64,000 nt of DNA from JAJCYL01 sp040222875 (GTDB lineage: Bacteria > Bacteroidota > Bacteroidia > Cytophagales > Cyclobacteriaceae), in the NCBI GenBank assembly GCA_040222875.1, contig JAVKCG010000008.1, positions 248,001-312,000 on the forward strand, given 5' to 3'. Position 1 is the stretch's first letter; each line of letters starts with the position of its first letter. The position numbers and the translations under genes were made by a program. This document shows positions 44,702 to 54,522 of the stretch, piece after piece. The notes beneath the pieces are model-generated. The model made no database searches, was not told where the DNA came from, and was given only the letters and a program-made list of their open reading frames with translations.

Positions 44702-45351
44702 TGAAAAAAAAGGAATATACTCCGGCCCTTGGATTTGACTGGTTGAGTGGTTGGTATGATCTGACCATCAAACTCACTATGCCTGAACGAAAGTTCAGGC
44801 ATCGCCTGATGGATCTTCTGAATCCCGGGGATGGGGAGGATATTTTAGAGTTTGGGTTTGGCAGCGGCGCCAACCTGCTCATTGCAGCTGCAAGGTTCCC
44901 GGGAAGCCACTTCGTAGGGCTGGACATCGACCCGAAAATTCGTGAGGTAGCAGAAAGAAGATTAAGCCGGAGCCAGCTTGATATACGCCTCGAGTTATAT
45001 GATGGATACACATTTCCTTTCAGTGCTAACTCGTTCGATAAAGTATATAGCTGTCTGGTATTTCATCATTTAGACCGACAAACAAAAATTGACTGCCTGA
45101 AAGAAATACACCGGGTAATGAGGCCTGGAGGAAAACTATTGATAGGCGATTGGGGAAAGGCCAAATCCAGAACCATGAGGATTGCTTTCTATATTGTGCA
45201 GCTTCTTGACGGATTTAAAACCACCAACGATAACGTTAATGGGTTGCTCCCAAATTACCTGGAGAAAGCGGGATTCACATACGCTGGAGAAACAGGCTTT
45301 ATAAATACAAAAATTGGTTCCTTCTGCTATTACGAAGGTTCAAAACCTTGA
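44701..45351 (+). CDS. Class I SAM-dependent methyltransferase
   Basis: A 216-residue enzyme with SAM motif I (DILEFGFGSGANLLIAAARF), the acidic strand end FVGLDIDPKIREVA, YSCLVFHHLDR and the post-motif LKEIHRVMRPGGKLLIGDWG. It resembles small UbiE/arsM-like methyltransferases, but the substrate is unknown. It sits in the copper-flavoured cluster between the NTF2-like gene and the multicopper oxidase, which starts 11 bp later. Confidence 0.85.
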   Translation: MKKKEYTPALGFDWLSGWYDLTIKLTMPERKFRHRLMDLLNPGDGEDILEFGFGSGANLLIAAARFPGSHFVGLDIDPKIREVAERRLSRSQLDIRLELYDGYTFPFSANSFDKVYSCLVFHHLDRQTKIDCLKEIHRVMRPGGKLLIGDWGKAKSRTMRIAFYIVQLLDGFKTTNDNVNGLLPNYLEKAGFTYAGETGFINTKIGSFCYYEGSKP

Positions 45352-45361
45352 ACACAAACCT

Positions 45362-47752
45362 ATGTTCATTCAACCAAGAATTCTTTTAACAATCGCTCTT
45401 ATCATCTTCTATTTTGCAGTTTTTGCTCAGATGGATACCACTGTTTATACCATCACCATAAGAAATGAAATGGTAAAAAAGGCAGGAAAGGAAGTGATGG
45501 GAATGACCATTGACGGTAGCATTCCCGGCCCCACTCTTAGATTCATTGAAGGAGAGTATGCGGTCATTTATGTGAAAAATGAAATGGATGTTGAAACATC
45601 TATTCACTGGCATGGATTGTTGCTTCCCAATTTCTATGATGGTGTACCATACCTCACCACACCTCCAATAGAACCGGGACACACCCAGAAGTATGAGTTT
45701 CCCTTGGTGCAATCAGGTACTTATTGGTATCACTCACATACCATGCTGCAAGAGCAAAGCGGCGTGTACGGATCGTTCGTAATTGAACCCAGAGAAAAAA
45801 CATTGGAATATAACAAAGAATTGGTCTTGGTTCTGTCGGATTGGACTAATCAGAAACCCATGGTTATTTTAAGGAATTTAAAGAGAAGTAATGAGTGGTA
45901 TGGCATTAGAAAGGGAACAGCCACTCCTCTCAACAGGGTGATAGCCCGAGGTGCGTTTGGAGCCCAGATGAATTTCTGGAAACAACGAATGGAAGGTGCA
46001 GACATTGCTGACATATATTATCATGGATTTCTTATTAACGGCGATCAAACGGCCGAATATCCTGAGTTTGAGCCAGGAGACAGGGTTCGTTTGAGAATAA
46101 TTAATGGAGCTGCATCAACTTCCTTTTGGATGACTTTTGGAGGAGAAGATCCGCTGCTGATCTCGGCCGATGGAATCGATGTGGTTCCGGTTTATCGGAA
46201 TAAAACATTTATAGGTGTGGCTGAAACATATGATTTCATCGTAAGCATTCCAGACGAAGGTCGGGTAGAATTTCGCACTATGGCTCAGGACGGCTCAGGC
46301 TACAGTTCTATATTCCTCGGAAAAGGAATGGATTTATCAGCACCTGTTCTCCAGCGTCCGGATAAAATAGGAATGATGATGCAGATGGCATCTATGAAGA
46401 TGAGAATGGGTGCTCCAGCTTTAAAATTCCAACCCAAAAAAGACGACCCCTTAAGAATGAAGGAAAACTGGGGAATGAAAATGGATAAAACGGAAACCGA
46501 TCACAACCAAATGAAAGGCATGAAGATGCCTGAAAAGAAGCCCAATGATATAGAGGGGATGGATCACAGTAAGATGCCCGGCATGGAAATGAACGATACC
46601 CTCACAATTTCTAATGAAGAGACTCCAAAAATGGATGAAATGGACATGGCAGGAATGAACATGGCCAGTGAAGAGAAAATGGCGGGTATGGAAATGGCCG
46701 AAAATCTATCTATGGAAATGGAAGGAATGAGCGGCATGAATATGTTTTCGGAATACAATTACGATTATCTGAAATCTCCAGATAAAACCACCTACTCTGC
46801 AGACCTACCGATTAAGGAAATACTGTTAAATCTAACAGGAAACATGACCAGATACATTTGGAGCATGAACGGAATTCCTTTGTCAGAGACCGACAAGATA
46901 AAAATCAATCAAGGTGAGGTCACTCGGATTACATTCAACAACCTGACCATGATGCATCATCCCATGCACCTTCATGGACACTTTTTCAGAGTAATCAACG
47001 AAAACGGTGAGTATTCCCCATTGAAGCACACGGTGAACGTCCCGCCCATGCAGCAAATCACCATTGAGTTTTATGGTAATGAAACCGGAGACTGGTTTTT
47101 TCATTGTCACATTTTGTATCACATGATGGGCGGTATGGCAAGGGTTTTTAGCTACGATACACCCCGCGACCCACGGATGGATGAGTATCCAGTAAGTAAA
47201 TTGACGGATGAAACAGATATGTACTATTCGTGGGGCCTGATCGATGCAGCGGCTCATATGACAGCTGTGAATCTTACCACGTCCAATATTCGAAATCAGT
47301 TCAATCTTGGAGTTGAATTTGGCTACAATCAAAACATCGAAGGAGAAGTTACTTACGAAAGATATCTCTACGATTATTTCAGACTGTTTGCGGGTGTAAA
47401 TATTGAAAACGCCAACAAAAACAATCTTGACAACATGAATACAATAGCTGTTGCTGGTTTTCGGTTTCTGACGCCCTATTTATTCAATCTTGACATGCGG
47501 ATCGATAGCGAAATGCGCACCAGAATCGGAATTGGTCGTTCTATCATGCTTTTCCCTAAATTTTCGGCATTTGGTTATTATGAATACCAGGCAGATTTCG
47601 GAGTAGTTAACTCACTTGAAGGAAATAAGACATTTAGTAAGGAAATAGTGTGGAACGCAGGTGCAGAATATATGCTATCAAGAAACTTCTCTTTAATGGG
47701 CAGCTATGATAACAGGTTTGGTGGAGGGGGTGGGCTTTCAGTAAGATTTTGA
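45362..47752 (+). CDS. Multicopper oxidase (CopA type) fused to a C-terminal CopB-like outer-membrane barrel
   Basis: A 796-residue protein with a signal peptide (LLTIALIIFYFAVFAQ). Three cupredoxin domains: type 2/3 copper ligands HWHG (82-85) and HSH (124-126), then HHPMHLHGH (about 532) and the type 1 HCHILYH...GGM (about 580). Residues about 336-461 form a Met-rich loop (repeats such as MKGMKMP, MDHSKMPGMEM), typical of copper-handling CopA. After the last cupredoxin (about 627) come about 170 residues of beta-barrel type (FGYNQNIEGEVTYERYLYDYFRLFAGV) ending in VRF, resembling CopB. The frame from 45314 is longer but overlaps the previous gene; the ATG at 45362 begins the signal peptide. 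Confidence 0.9.
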   Translation: MFIQPRILLTIALIIFYFAVFAQMDTTVYTITIRNEMVKKAGKEVMGMTIDGSIPGPTLRFIEGEYAVIYVKNEMDVETSIHWHGLLLPNFYDGVPYLTTPPIEPGHTQKYEFPLVQSGTYWYHSHTMLQEQSGVYGSFVIEPREKTLEYNKELVLVLSDWTNQKPMVILRNLKRSNEWYGIRKGTATPLNRVIARGAFGAQMNFWKQRMEGADIADIYYHGFLINGDQTAEYPEFEPGDRVRLRIINGAASTSFWMTFGGEDPLLISADGIDVVPVYRNKTFIGVAETYDFIVSIPDEGRVEFRTMAQDGSGYSSIFLGKGMDLSAPVLQRPDKIGMMMQMASMKMRMGAPALKFQPKKDDPLRMKENWGMKMDKTETDHNQMKGMKMPEKKPNDIEGMDHSKMPGMEMNDTLTISNEETPKMDEMDMAGMNMASEEKMAGMEMAENLSMEMEGMSGMNMFSEYNYDYLKSPDKTTYSADLPIKEILLNLTGNMTRYIWSMNGIPLSETDKIKINQGEVTRITFNNLTMMHHPMHLHGHFFRVINENGEYSPLKHTVNVPPMQQITIEFYGNETGDWFFHCHILYHMMGGMARVFSYDTPRDPRMDEYPVSKLTDETDMYYSWGLIDAAAHMTAVNLTTSNIRNQFNLGVEFGYNQNIEGEVTYERYLYDYFRLFAGVNIENANKNNLDNMNTIAVAGFRFLTPYLFNLDMRIDSEMRTRIGIGRSIMLFPKFSAFGYYEYQADFGVVNSLEGNKTFSKEIVWNAGAEYMLSRNFSLMGSYDNRFGGGGGLSVRF

Positions 47753-47759
47753 TTCGATT

Positions 47760-48428
47760 ATGTCAGCATCATATGATGAATATTCTCCAAACAAAATGAA
47801 TTTAAAAGATAAAGTGATCATTGGACAAAATATTTCTTCTATCTACACTGAAATGGAAGCGAAAAAGACTCATCATTATGCCAATAAAACAGATGCTGAA
47901 ATATGGCAATCTCTTAATAGCGGCAACGATGATGCATTGATCTTCATCTACACTAATTATGTTGGTCGGTTATTGAGTTTTGGTCTTCAGTTCGCTCCCA
48001 GAGAACTGGTTAAAGATGCTATTCAGGACCTTTTTCTCTATTTAAAAAATAAGAAAAAGTCAAAAGACGGCGTTCATCGGATTGCCCCCTACTTATATAA
48101 AGCGCTGTATCGAATTATCTATACAAAGCTTGAGCGTAGTAGGAAGTTTATGAGTCGTGAAGATAAGCATGACATAATGCAATGGAATATTAATCTATCG
48201 AATGAGGTCATGCAAATCCAGCTAGAGCACCATCAGGAGCAATCTAAGCGGCTGAATAAATCACTGAATGAATTGTCAGAAAAACAACGCCAGGCTATCC
48301 TATTATACTATTTCGAAGGATTCACACATCAGGAGATAACTGACATTATGGGATTGAAAAATAAGAGCTCTGTCAGAAAACTCATATACCGGGCTATTGA
48401 TAGCTTAAAAGAACATTTCAATGAATAG
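47760..48428 (+). CDS. ECF-type RNA polymerase sigma factor (first of SusC/D locus)
   Basis: A 222-residue sigma-70 family protein. Region 2 spans about 60-125 (IFIYTNYVGRLLSFG; DAIQDLFLYL) and region 4 spans about 160-220 (LSEKQRQAILLYYFEGFTHQEITDIMG). It is followed by a FecR-type anti-sigma factor and SusC/SusD genes, the usual cell-surface signalling order. An alternative start (MNLKDKV) lies 12 codons in. Confidence 0.9.
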   Translation: MSASYDEYSPNKMNLKDKVIIGQNISSIYTEMEAKKTHHYANKTDAEIWQSLNSGNDDALIFIYTNYVGRLLSFGLQFAPRELVKDAIQDLFLYLKNKKKSKDGVHRIAPYLYKALYRIIYTKLERSRKFMSREDKHDIMQWNINLSNEVMQIQLEHHQEQSKRLNKSLNELSEKQRQAILLYYFEGFTHQEITDIMGLKNKSSVRKLIYRAIDSLKEHFNE

Positions 48429-48597
48429 GCAATGCGGAGGTCATGGTTTACAATAACCCAACGACGTAAGGGGTCAGGAGGGCCAGAACATCCACAAAAA
48501 ATATTTCTTCTGTCTAATGGGACACTCTGAATATTTTTTCTCACTACTATATAGTAAAGGGCCATACTAAATGTGACTCTTTAAATCAATTGCGTAA

Positions 48598-49626
48598 ATG
48601 AAATACAAGGATTATAAGGTGACGGATTTTATTAAGGATGACTTCTTCGTGGAGTGGGTAAAGAACCCTGATTCGGAAACCAAAAATTTTTGGACAGAAT
48701 GGATCACGGCTAATCCTGAACAAATAAGAACAATTAATCGAGCCAGGAAATTCGTTATTTCTTTGGAATATGAGGACCATGAGCCTTTAAGGCGAGAGGA
48801 GTATGCTGAAATGTTTGAAAACATACTACGACAAGAGAAACCAAAAACCTCCCCACTTATTCAAAGAAACTATACAAGGATACTTCTGAATGCAGCGGTC
48901 GTATCTCTTATCATCCTAACCTCTATTTACTATTTGTATTTCATCATAGGTCATTCAAAAGATATCGAACCCGAAATGGAGGTTACTGTAAATGTCAAAA
49001 ACAACCCCAAAGGGAGGAAATCACTGACTAAACTACCTGACGGGACTTTAGTCAAACTGAATGCCGAGAGTACACTTACCTACCACTCTCAGTTTGGTAT
49101 CGATACAAGAAACGTTGAGTTAAGAGGTGAAGCATTCTTTGATGTGACGCCAGATGACCATCTTCCCTTTGTCATTAAGGCAGGAGGAATTGAGACACAC
49201 GTGATTGGTACCTCATTTAACGTTCGTGCATTTGAAGATGAAGGTAATACCCAGGTTATAGTAGTTAGTGGAGAAGTTACGGTATCAGATAATTTCGGAA
49301 ACTCAATTATTCTCAATCCTCATGAGATGTTGGAATATAACCGCTATGGAAACACTCTTAAAAAATCAGTGTGCAGTGATCTAAAAAGATTCGTTGCGTG
49401 GAAAGACGGCATTCTCATTTTCGACAATGATCCTTTTGACATCGTGGTCGATAAACTGGAACAATGGTATGACGTGGACATAAAATTGGCAGAAAACTTC
49501 CACGTTCCAGGTGACTATACAGGAGAATACAGCAATAAATCACTTGAGATAGTATTGGACGGCATTAGCTATGCCTCCGGTTTTAAATATTTAATTGATG
49601 ATAACAAAATTTTTATAACACAATGA
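48598..49626 (+). CDS. FecR-family anti-sigma factor
   Basis: A 342-residue single-pass inner-membrane protein. The N-terminal cytoplasmic part (about 1-95) should bind the sigma factor, the helix is ILLNAAVVSLIILTSIYYLYFII, and the periplasmic FecR domain has KLPDGTLVKLNAESTLTYHS and ELRGEAFFDVTPDDHLPFVI. The C-terminal DUF4974-type domain ends with FKYLIDDNKIFITQ. It relays the signal from the TonB-linked receptor encoded next. Confidence 0.92.
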   Translation: MKYKDYKVTDFIKDDFFVEWVKNPDSETKNFWTEWITANPEQIRTINRARKFVISLEYEDHEPLRREEYAEMFENILRQEKPKTSPLIQRNYTRILLNAAVVSLIILTSIYYLYFIIGHSKDIEPEMEVTVNVKNNPKGRKSLTKLPDGTLVKLNAESTLTYHSQFGIDTRNVELRGEAFFDVTPDDHLPFVIKAGGIETHVIGTSFNVRAFEDEGNTQVIVVSGEVTVSDNFGNSIILNPHEMLEYNRYGNTLKKSVCSDLKRFVAWKDGILIFDNDPFDIVVDKLEQWYDVDIKLAENFHVPGDYTGEYSNKSLEIVLDGISYASGFKYLIDDNKIFITQ

Positions 49627-49652
49627 CTATGAACGACACAAGTTAAAAAAAT

Positions 49653-49683
49653 GAAGTTGGCCATCTTAGAGGTGACCAACTTC
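49653..49683 (+). terminator. Hairpin between fecR and susC, partial terminator or attenuator
   Basis: GAAGTTGG and CCAACTTC form an 8-bp stem (inner pairs imperfect) with no following T-run. It lies between the anti-sigma gene and the SusC gene and may separate their expression. Confidence 0.4.
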
Positions 49684-49790
49684 TAACAAGGTGCTCTTCA
49701 TAACTTTAAGGTTTTCGACACTCATAAAAGTTATTGAAGCTCGCTCCTTGTCCATCGATAAAACCAAAGTTTTACCTAACATTTAAAAGT

Positions 49791-52700
49791 ATGAAGAAGA
49801 AATTACTAAATCAATTAGTAGTTATGTCGAGAAATACCTTTTTAGCACTGACTATAAATTGCGTTGTTGGCCTGGTAGTTTACGCTGAAGGCGTAAAGGG
49901 GCAAGCAAGCCTGAAAGAAACACAAGTATCATTAGACGTGCACAAGGAGAAAGTGATCAATGTGTTTGAACTGCTGACGAAAAGAACGGGGTTCACTTTT
50001 ACTTATAATGATGCCGTTATCGATCCTCATGCAGACATCACTTTTACAGTGAAAAATGGGTCTCTTTATGAGATCCTTTCAATCATTTCAGAAAAAAAGA
50101 ACCTAAATTTTAGGCGTATAAATGACAATATTCATGTGTCCAGGATTTCAAAAAGATCAAAGACAGAAAGAGTTGTTGATCTGATGGATGACGTTACGGT
50201 CACTGGTACTGTGAAGGATCGGGGAGGCAGCCCACTTCCAGGTGTATCAATATTAATAAAGGGCACATCAACTGGAACGGTAACCGATATTGATGGCAAA
50301 TTCTCTCTGAATGTTGATGAGAACGGAGTCCTTATTATTAGTTACATCGGTTATAAAACAACAGAAATATCCGTGAACAATCAAACCTCATTCGAGGTAG
50401 TTCTCAGGGAGGATGTCACCAGCCTTAATGAAGTAGTGATTACTGCCACCGGTGTTCGTCGAAAGGTGGAGATTGGGAATACAATAGCCAGGCTTGATGT
50501 GGCGGAAGATGTAAAAGTCAGACCAATTAACAATGTATCTGATTTGCTTCAAGGCCAGGCTTCCGGGGTTCAAATTTTTAGCAGTGGTGGGTCTGCTGGT
50601 ATGGGCTCACGTATCCGCATCCGTGGTGCCAATAGTGCATCACTGTCTAATGAACCGGTTATTTATGTTGATGGTGTCCTCATTAATAATCAGGCTAACT
50701 CAATATCTTTTGAGACTGGGGGGCAGGCTCCCTCCCGTCTGAATGACATAAACCCGGAGGATATTGAATCCATTGAGGTGATCAAAGGTCCTTCGGCCGC
50801 AACATTATACGGTTCTATTGCAGCTAATGGTGTTATTTTGATTACCACAAAAAGAGGCCAGAGTGGTAAACCTAAATGGTCGGCATTTACTGAAGGTGGA
50901 GTGGTCAATGATGTTGGTGATTACCCTGACAATTACCAGGCACTAGATGCTGCAGGAAATCCTGGCTTCAACTTTGATGCCGCCGACGGAAATTTCGTAC
51001 CTAGTACCCTCAATTCTTTCCAACCACTCAACGACTCCCGCACGTCTCCTTTTCGTACTGGAAAATCATATGGAATGGGATTAAGTGTTTCAGGTGGTTC
51101 TGAAAAACTCACCTACTACCTGTCCGGTAATTACGCAGACAATGAAGGTGTTTTGCCAGTAAATAATATCAAGAGATTTAACTTCCGTGGTAACGTTGGT
51201 GCTCAAGTAACAGATAATCTAAAGGTTAGCCTCACCACTGGTTTTACCAATAGTAAGTTAGAATTGCCATTAAATGACAATTTTGCACTTGGGCTTATGG
51301 GGCAAGGCCTCAATGGCAGCGCTACACCTGAAGTAAACGATGGTTGGGGTGAATTTACGCCAGAAGAATTATTTACCATTGACACAAGGCAGGATATTAA
51401 TCGTTTTACCACTGGACTGAAAACTGAGTGGACTCCAACTGAGGAAATTACAATTAGTATATCGGGTGGGCTTGATTATACCTCGAGATGGGACTCTCAA
51501 TTCTTTAAAACTGGCGAGGCCCCGGCCTTCCTTAATTATGATCGGGGAGCTCGGTTTTCTAATCGATTCAATGAGGCAGTCTACACCTTCGATGCAGTGG
51601 GGTCTTACAAAAAAGCCATCTCTGAAACAGTCAGTTCTCGCACTTCTGTAGGATTTCAATATCTGGGCAACCTGAGTGAAGGCACTTTAAGTACCGGGCT
51701 ACAATTGGTTTCCGGAACTAGTTCCATCGCAGGAGCTGCTACCACCTTCAGTACTGAGCAGACAACCGAACAACGAACAGCAGGTATTTTTTTCGAAGAA
51801 CAGATAGGTTTTAATGAAAAACTTTTCATCACTGGAGCCATTCGTTCTGACCGGGGAAGTTCATTTGGTGCGGCGCTTGATGCAGTGGTTTATCCCAAAG
51901 TAAGCGCTTCATGGCTGCTTTCGGAAGAATCCTTCTTTAATGTAGGCGGTGATTGGATGAGTTCATTGAGATTGCGTGGAGCTTGGGGCGCATCCGGAGT
52001 ACAGCCTGGTACTAATGACGCTTTACGATTCTTTAATCCCATTGCCGCGACTGTCGATGGTGGACAAAACGTAACGGGTGTGACTTTTGGCACGGTGAAT
52101 GAAGTAGTAAGTGGAGTGGGAAATGCTGATCTCAAACCTGAAAGGTCCCGAGAGATCGAATTTGGAGCAGATGCCAGTTTCTTGTCGGATCGAGTAGGCA
52201 TGGAAATAACCTACTTCAATAAACAGACAGAAGACGCCTTGATCTTTAGGCAACTACCCCAATCACTGGGCGTTGGAACCGGTCGTTTTGAAAATCTAGG
52301 ATCTGTTAAAAATTCAGGTGTGGAACTCGCTCTCAATACCAGGGTCTTTCAGACAGGTCAGATAACCATGGATCTTGATATCATTGGAACATTTTTTGAT
52401 AATGAGCTTAAAGAGCTTGGCGAAGGAGTTGATCCGGTTATTTTTGGTGTACAACGCCATGTGGAGGGATACCCACTTGGGGGTTACTGGGACGAAGAAT
52501 ATACGTTTAATGACGACAATGGCGATGGTTTCATAAGTCAGGAAGAACTACAAGTAGGTGAAATCGTTTTCCTGGGCTCACCTTTTGCTACAACTGATAT
52601 TTCCTTCATACCTACGTTAGGTTTCTTTAATGATCAAATTGTTGTTAAGGGGCTCATGAGCTTCCGTGGTGGTCAAGAACTTTATAATAACACAGCTGCC

Positions 52701-53078
52701 TGGAGGAATGGAAACAATAATACTCAAGAGCTAAATGACCCAAATGCATCTCTTGAGGGTCAGGCAAGAGCTGTTGCATCAAAGTTCTTCAACACAAATG
52801 CAGGTTATATCGAAGATGCCTCATTCTGGAGATTAAGAGAGATTTCGGTCACCTATAATGTGCCACAAAAATTACTTGGATCTCTTGGTTTAAGTCGTTT
52901 GAGCCTTACAATCTCGGGGCAGAACCTTGGCGTCTGGACAGATTATTCTGGATTAGATCCGGAGATCAGTTCGGATGGTCAGGGCGATTTTACCGGTCAA
53001 AACAATTTCAATACTGCAGAATTTCTCAGTCAACCGCCGGTGCGTATGTGGAAGGCTCGACTAAATCTGTCATTCTAA
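49791..53078 (+). CDS. SusC/RagA-family TonB-linked outer-membrane receptor
   Basis: A 1095-residue transporter. In order: signal sequence (about 1-40), STN domain (VINVFELLTKRTGFTFTYND), carboxypeptidase-like regulatory domain (VTGTVKDRGGSPLPGVSILIKGTSTGT), TonB box/plug (NEVVITATGVRRKVEIGN; GSRIRIRGANSASLSNEPVIYVDG) and a 22-strand barrel ending KARLNLSF. The STN domain and the upstream sigma/FecR pair show it is a signalling transducer. The substrate, probably a glycan or peptide, is not inferable. The ATG at 49791 begins the signal peptide; an earlier frame from 49734 adds a doubtful extension. Confidence 0.95.
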   Translation: MKKKLLNQLVVMSRNTFLALTINCVVGLVVYAEGVKGQASLKETQVSLDVHKEKVINVFELLTKRTGFTFTYNDAVIDPHADITFTVKNGSLYEILSIISEKKNLNFRRINDNIHVSRISKRSKTERVVDLMDDVTVTGTVKDRGGSPLPGVSILIKGTSTGTVTDIDGKFSLNVDENGVLIISYIGYKTTEISVNNQTSFEVVLREDVTSLNEVVITATGVRRKVEIGNTIARLDVAEDVKVRPINNVSDLLQGQASGVQIFSSGGSAGMGSRIRIRGANSASLSNEPVIYVDGVLINNQANSISFETGGQAPSRLNDINPEDIESIEVIKGPSAATLYGSIAANGVILITTKRGQSGKPKWSAFTEGGVVNDVGDYPDNYQALDAAGNPGFNFDAADGNFVPSTLNSFQPLNDSRTSPFRTGKSYGMGLSVSGGSEKLTYYLSGNYADNEGVLPVNNIKRFNFRGNVGAQVTDNLKVSLTTGFTNSKLELPLNDNFALGLMGQGLNGSATPEVNDGWGEFTPEELFTIDTRQDINRFTTGLKTEWTPTEEITISISGGLDYTSRWDSQFFKTGEAPAFLNYDRGARFSNRFNEAVYTFDAVGSYKKAISETVSSRTSVGFQYLGNLSEGTLSTGLQLVSGTSSIAGAATTFSTEQTTEQRTAGIFFEEQIGFNEKLFITGAIRSDRGSSFGAALDAVVYPKVSASWLLSEESFFNVGGDWMSSLRLRGAWGASGVQPGTNDALRFFNPIAATVDGGQNVTGVTFGTVNEVVSGVGNADLKPERSREIEFGADASFLSDRVGMEITYFNKQTEDALIFRQLPQSLGVGTGRFENLGSVKNSGVELALNTRVFQTGQITMDLDIIGTFFDNELKELGEGVDPVIFGVQRHVEGYPLGGYWDEEYTFNDDNGDGFISQEELQVGEIVFLGSPFATTDISFIPTLGFFNDQIVVKGLMSFRGGQELYNNTAAWRNGNNNTQELNDPNASLEGQARAVASKFFNTNAGYIEDASFWRLREISVTYNVPQKLLGSLGLSRLSLTISGQNLGVWTDYSGLDPEISSDGQGDFTGQNNFNTAEFLSQPPVRMWKARLNLSF

Positions 53079-53107
53079 TTATCTAAGTTTTTAAATCGAA
53101 AATCATT

Positions 53108-54454
53108 ATGAAAAACTTAATAAAGACAATAAATAGATCGTCAAGAGAGTTTGGAACTATTTATCTGACTGCAATTTTAGTAATAACCATAACTTCCTGT
53201 GACTCTATACTGGAGGTAACGGATCCGGATATTGTAACGCCCGATGCTCTAGAAAGTGAGGCGGGCCTGCAGACGCTTAGAGCCGGTTCACTGGGCGACT
53301 TAGCTGTAGCTATGAGTGGATCTTCGGCTGGCCATGGTGCCACGACTGGTCTGATTGTTATGAGTGGGCTTATGTCTGATGAATATGACTATTCAGGGAC
53401 ATTTCCGACACGTCGTGAAGGAGATACTCGAATCCTTCAAAATACCAACAGTGATATTGACAGGATCTTTGGAAACCTACATAGAGCTCGTGGAACTGCT
53501 GAATTGACCATTGATTTGGCTTCAGAGTTTGGTGGTGCGCCTGATATCGAAAGCGAAATGCAAAGCATCGCTGGATTTGTTAATATACTATTTGCAGAAA
53601 CTTTTTGCGCCGGCATCCCTTTTAGCAAAGCTCCCGCAGATGGTGGAGATCTTGAGTTTGGCATGCCTCTAACTTCTCAGGAAATGTTTCAATCTGCTAT
53701 TGGCTGGTTTGATCAGGCTATAGCCATGAACAGTCCAAATTCGGACCTCACCAACCTCGCTCTTGTTGGAAAGGCACGTGCACTATTGGGATTAGGCCAA
53801 ATTAGTGAAGCAGCTGATGAGGTAGCTTCGGTGCCCACCGATTTTGTTTACAACATTGAGCATTCTAGCAACAGCCTTCGTCAGGAGAATGGTATTTACA
53901 CCATGACTGCCGTCCGCCGCCAGTTTTCCATAGCTGATGGTAAGGGCGGAAACGGTCTAATGTATCGTTCTTCTATGGATCCGAGAACACCTTGGGATGG
54001 AGGTACCGAGTTCGGTCAGGACGACATTACCTTGTATTATAACCAACTGAAGTATGCTTCTCCGAGCGAACCCGTAGTACTTGCGTCGGGAATCGAAGCA
54101 AGACTGATTGGAGCTGAGGCCGCGGCCCAGGCTGGAAACGCAGCCGAGGTGGCTACTATTCACAATGCTTTGAGAGCTGATATAGGGTTAGCTCCGCTGG
54201 ACTTCACAGGGATGAGTACTGAAGAATTGATCACTAACCATTTTGCAGAGCGTGCATTTTGGCTTTATAGTACTGCCCATCGCCATGGAGACCTACGACG
54301 ATTAGTGAGAGTATATGGCCGAAATATTACAGAGGTATTTCCTTCGGGAGAATACTTCAAGGGAGGACAGTATGGATCAGATTTGGCTTTTCTGGTACCT
54401 CAATCTGAAGCCAACAATCCAAATTTCCAGGGATGCCTGGATTTAAACCCATAG
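53108..54454 (+). CDS. SusD/RagB-family nutrient-binding lipoprotein
   Basis: A 448-residue surface lipoprotein that caps the SusC barrel. A hydrophobic N terminus ends in a lipobox-like ITSCDS. The TPR-like helices contain ELTIDLASEFGG and VNILFAETFCAGIPFS, and the C-terminal part has LIGAEAAAQAGN, NALRADIGLAP and FWLYSTAHRHGDLRRLVRVYGR, which are SusD features. It is 29 bp after susC. Confidence 0.93.
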   Translation: MKNLIKTINRSSREFGTIYLTAILVITITSCDSILEVTDPDIVTPDALESEAGLQTLRAGSLGDLAVAMSGSSAGHGATTGLIVMSGLMSDEYDYSGTFPTRREGDTRILQNTNSDIDRIFGNLHRARGTAELTIDLASEFGGAPDIESEMQSIAGFVNILFAETFCAGIPFSKAPADGGDLEFGMPLTSQEMFQSAIGWFDQAIAMNSPNSDLTNLALVGKARALLGLGQISEAADEVASVPTDFVYNIEHSSNSLRQENGIYTMTAVRRQFSIADGKGGNGLMYRSSMDPRTPWDGGTEFGQDDITLYYNQLKYASPSEPVVLASGIEARLIGAEAAAQAGNAAEVATIHNALRADIGLAPLDFTGMSTEELITNHFAERAFWLYSTAHRHGDLRRLVRVYGRNITEVFPSGEYFKGGQYGSDLAFLVPQSEANNPNFQGCLDLNP

Positions 54455-54482
54455 GGTAGGTTTGTACTGAGTAGTGGATAAT

Positions 54483-54511
54483 AGGGGGGCTCCGGCCCTC
54501 TTATTATTTCT
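54483..54511 (+). terminator. Short GC-rich hairpin after susD, probable terminator
   Basis: AGGGGGGC-TCCG-GCCCTCTT forms an 8-pair stem (two G-T pairs), followed by a modest T/A tail TATTATTTCTC. It lies 28 bp after the susD stop. Confidence 0.5.
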
Positions 54512-54522
54512 CATTTAAAGTT

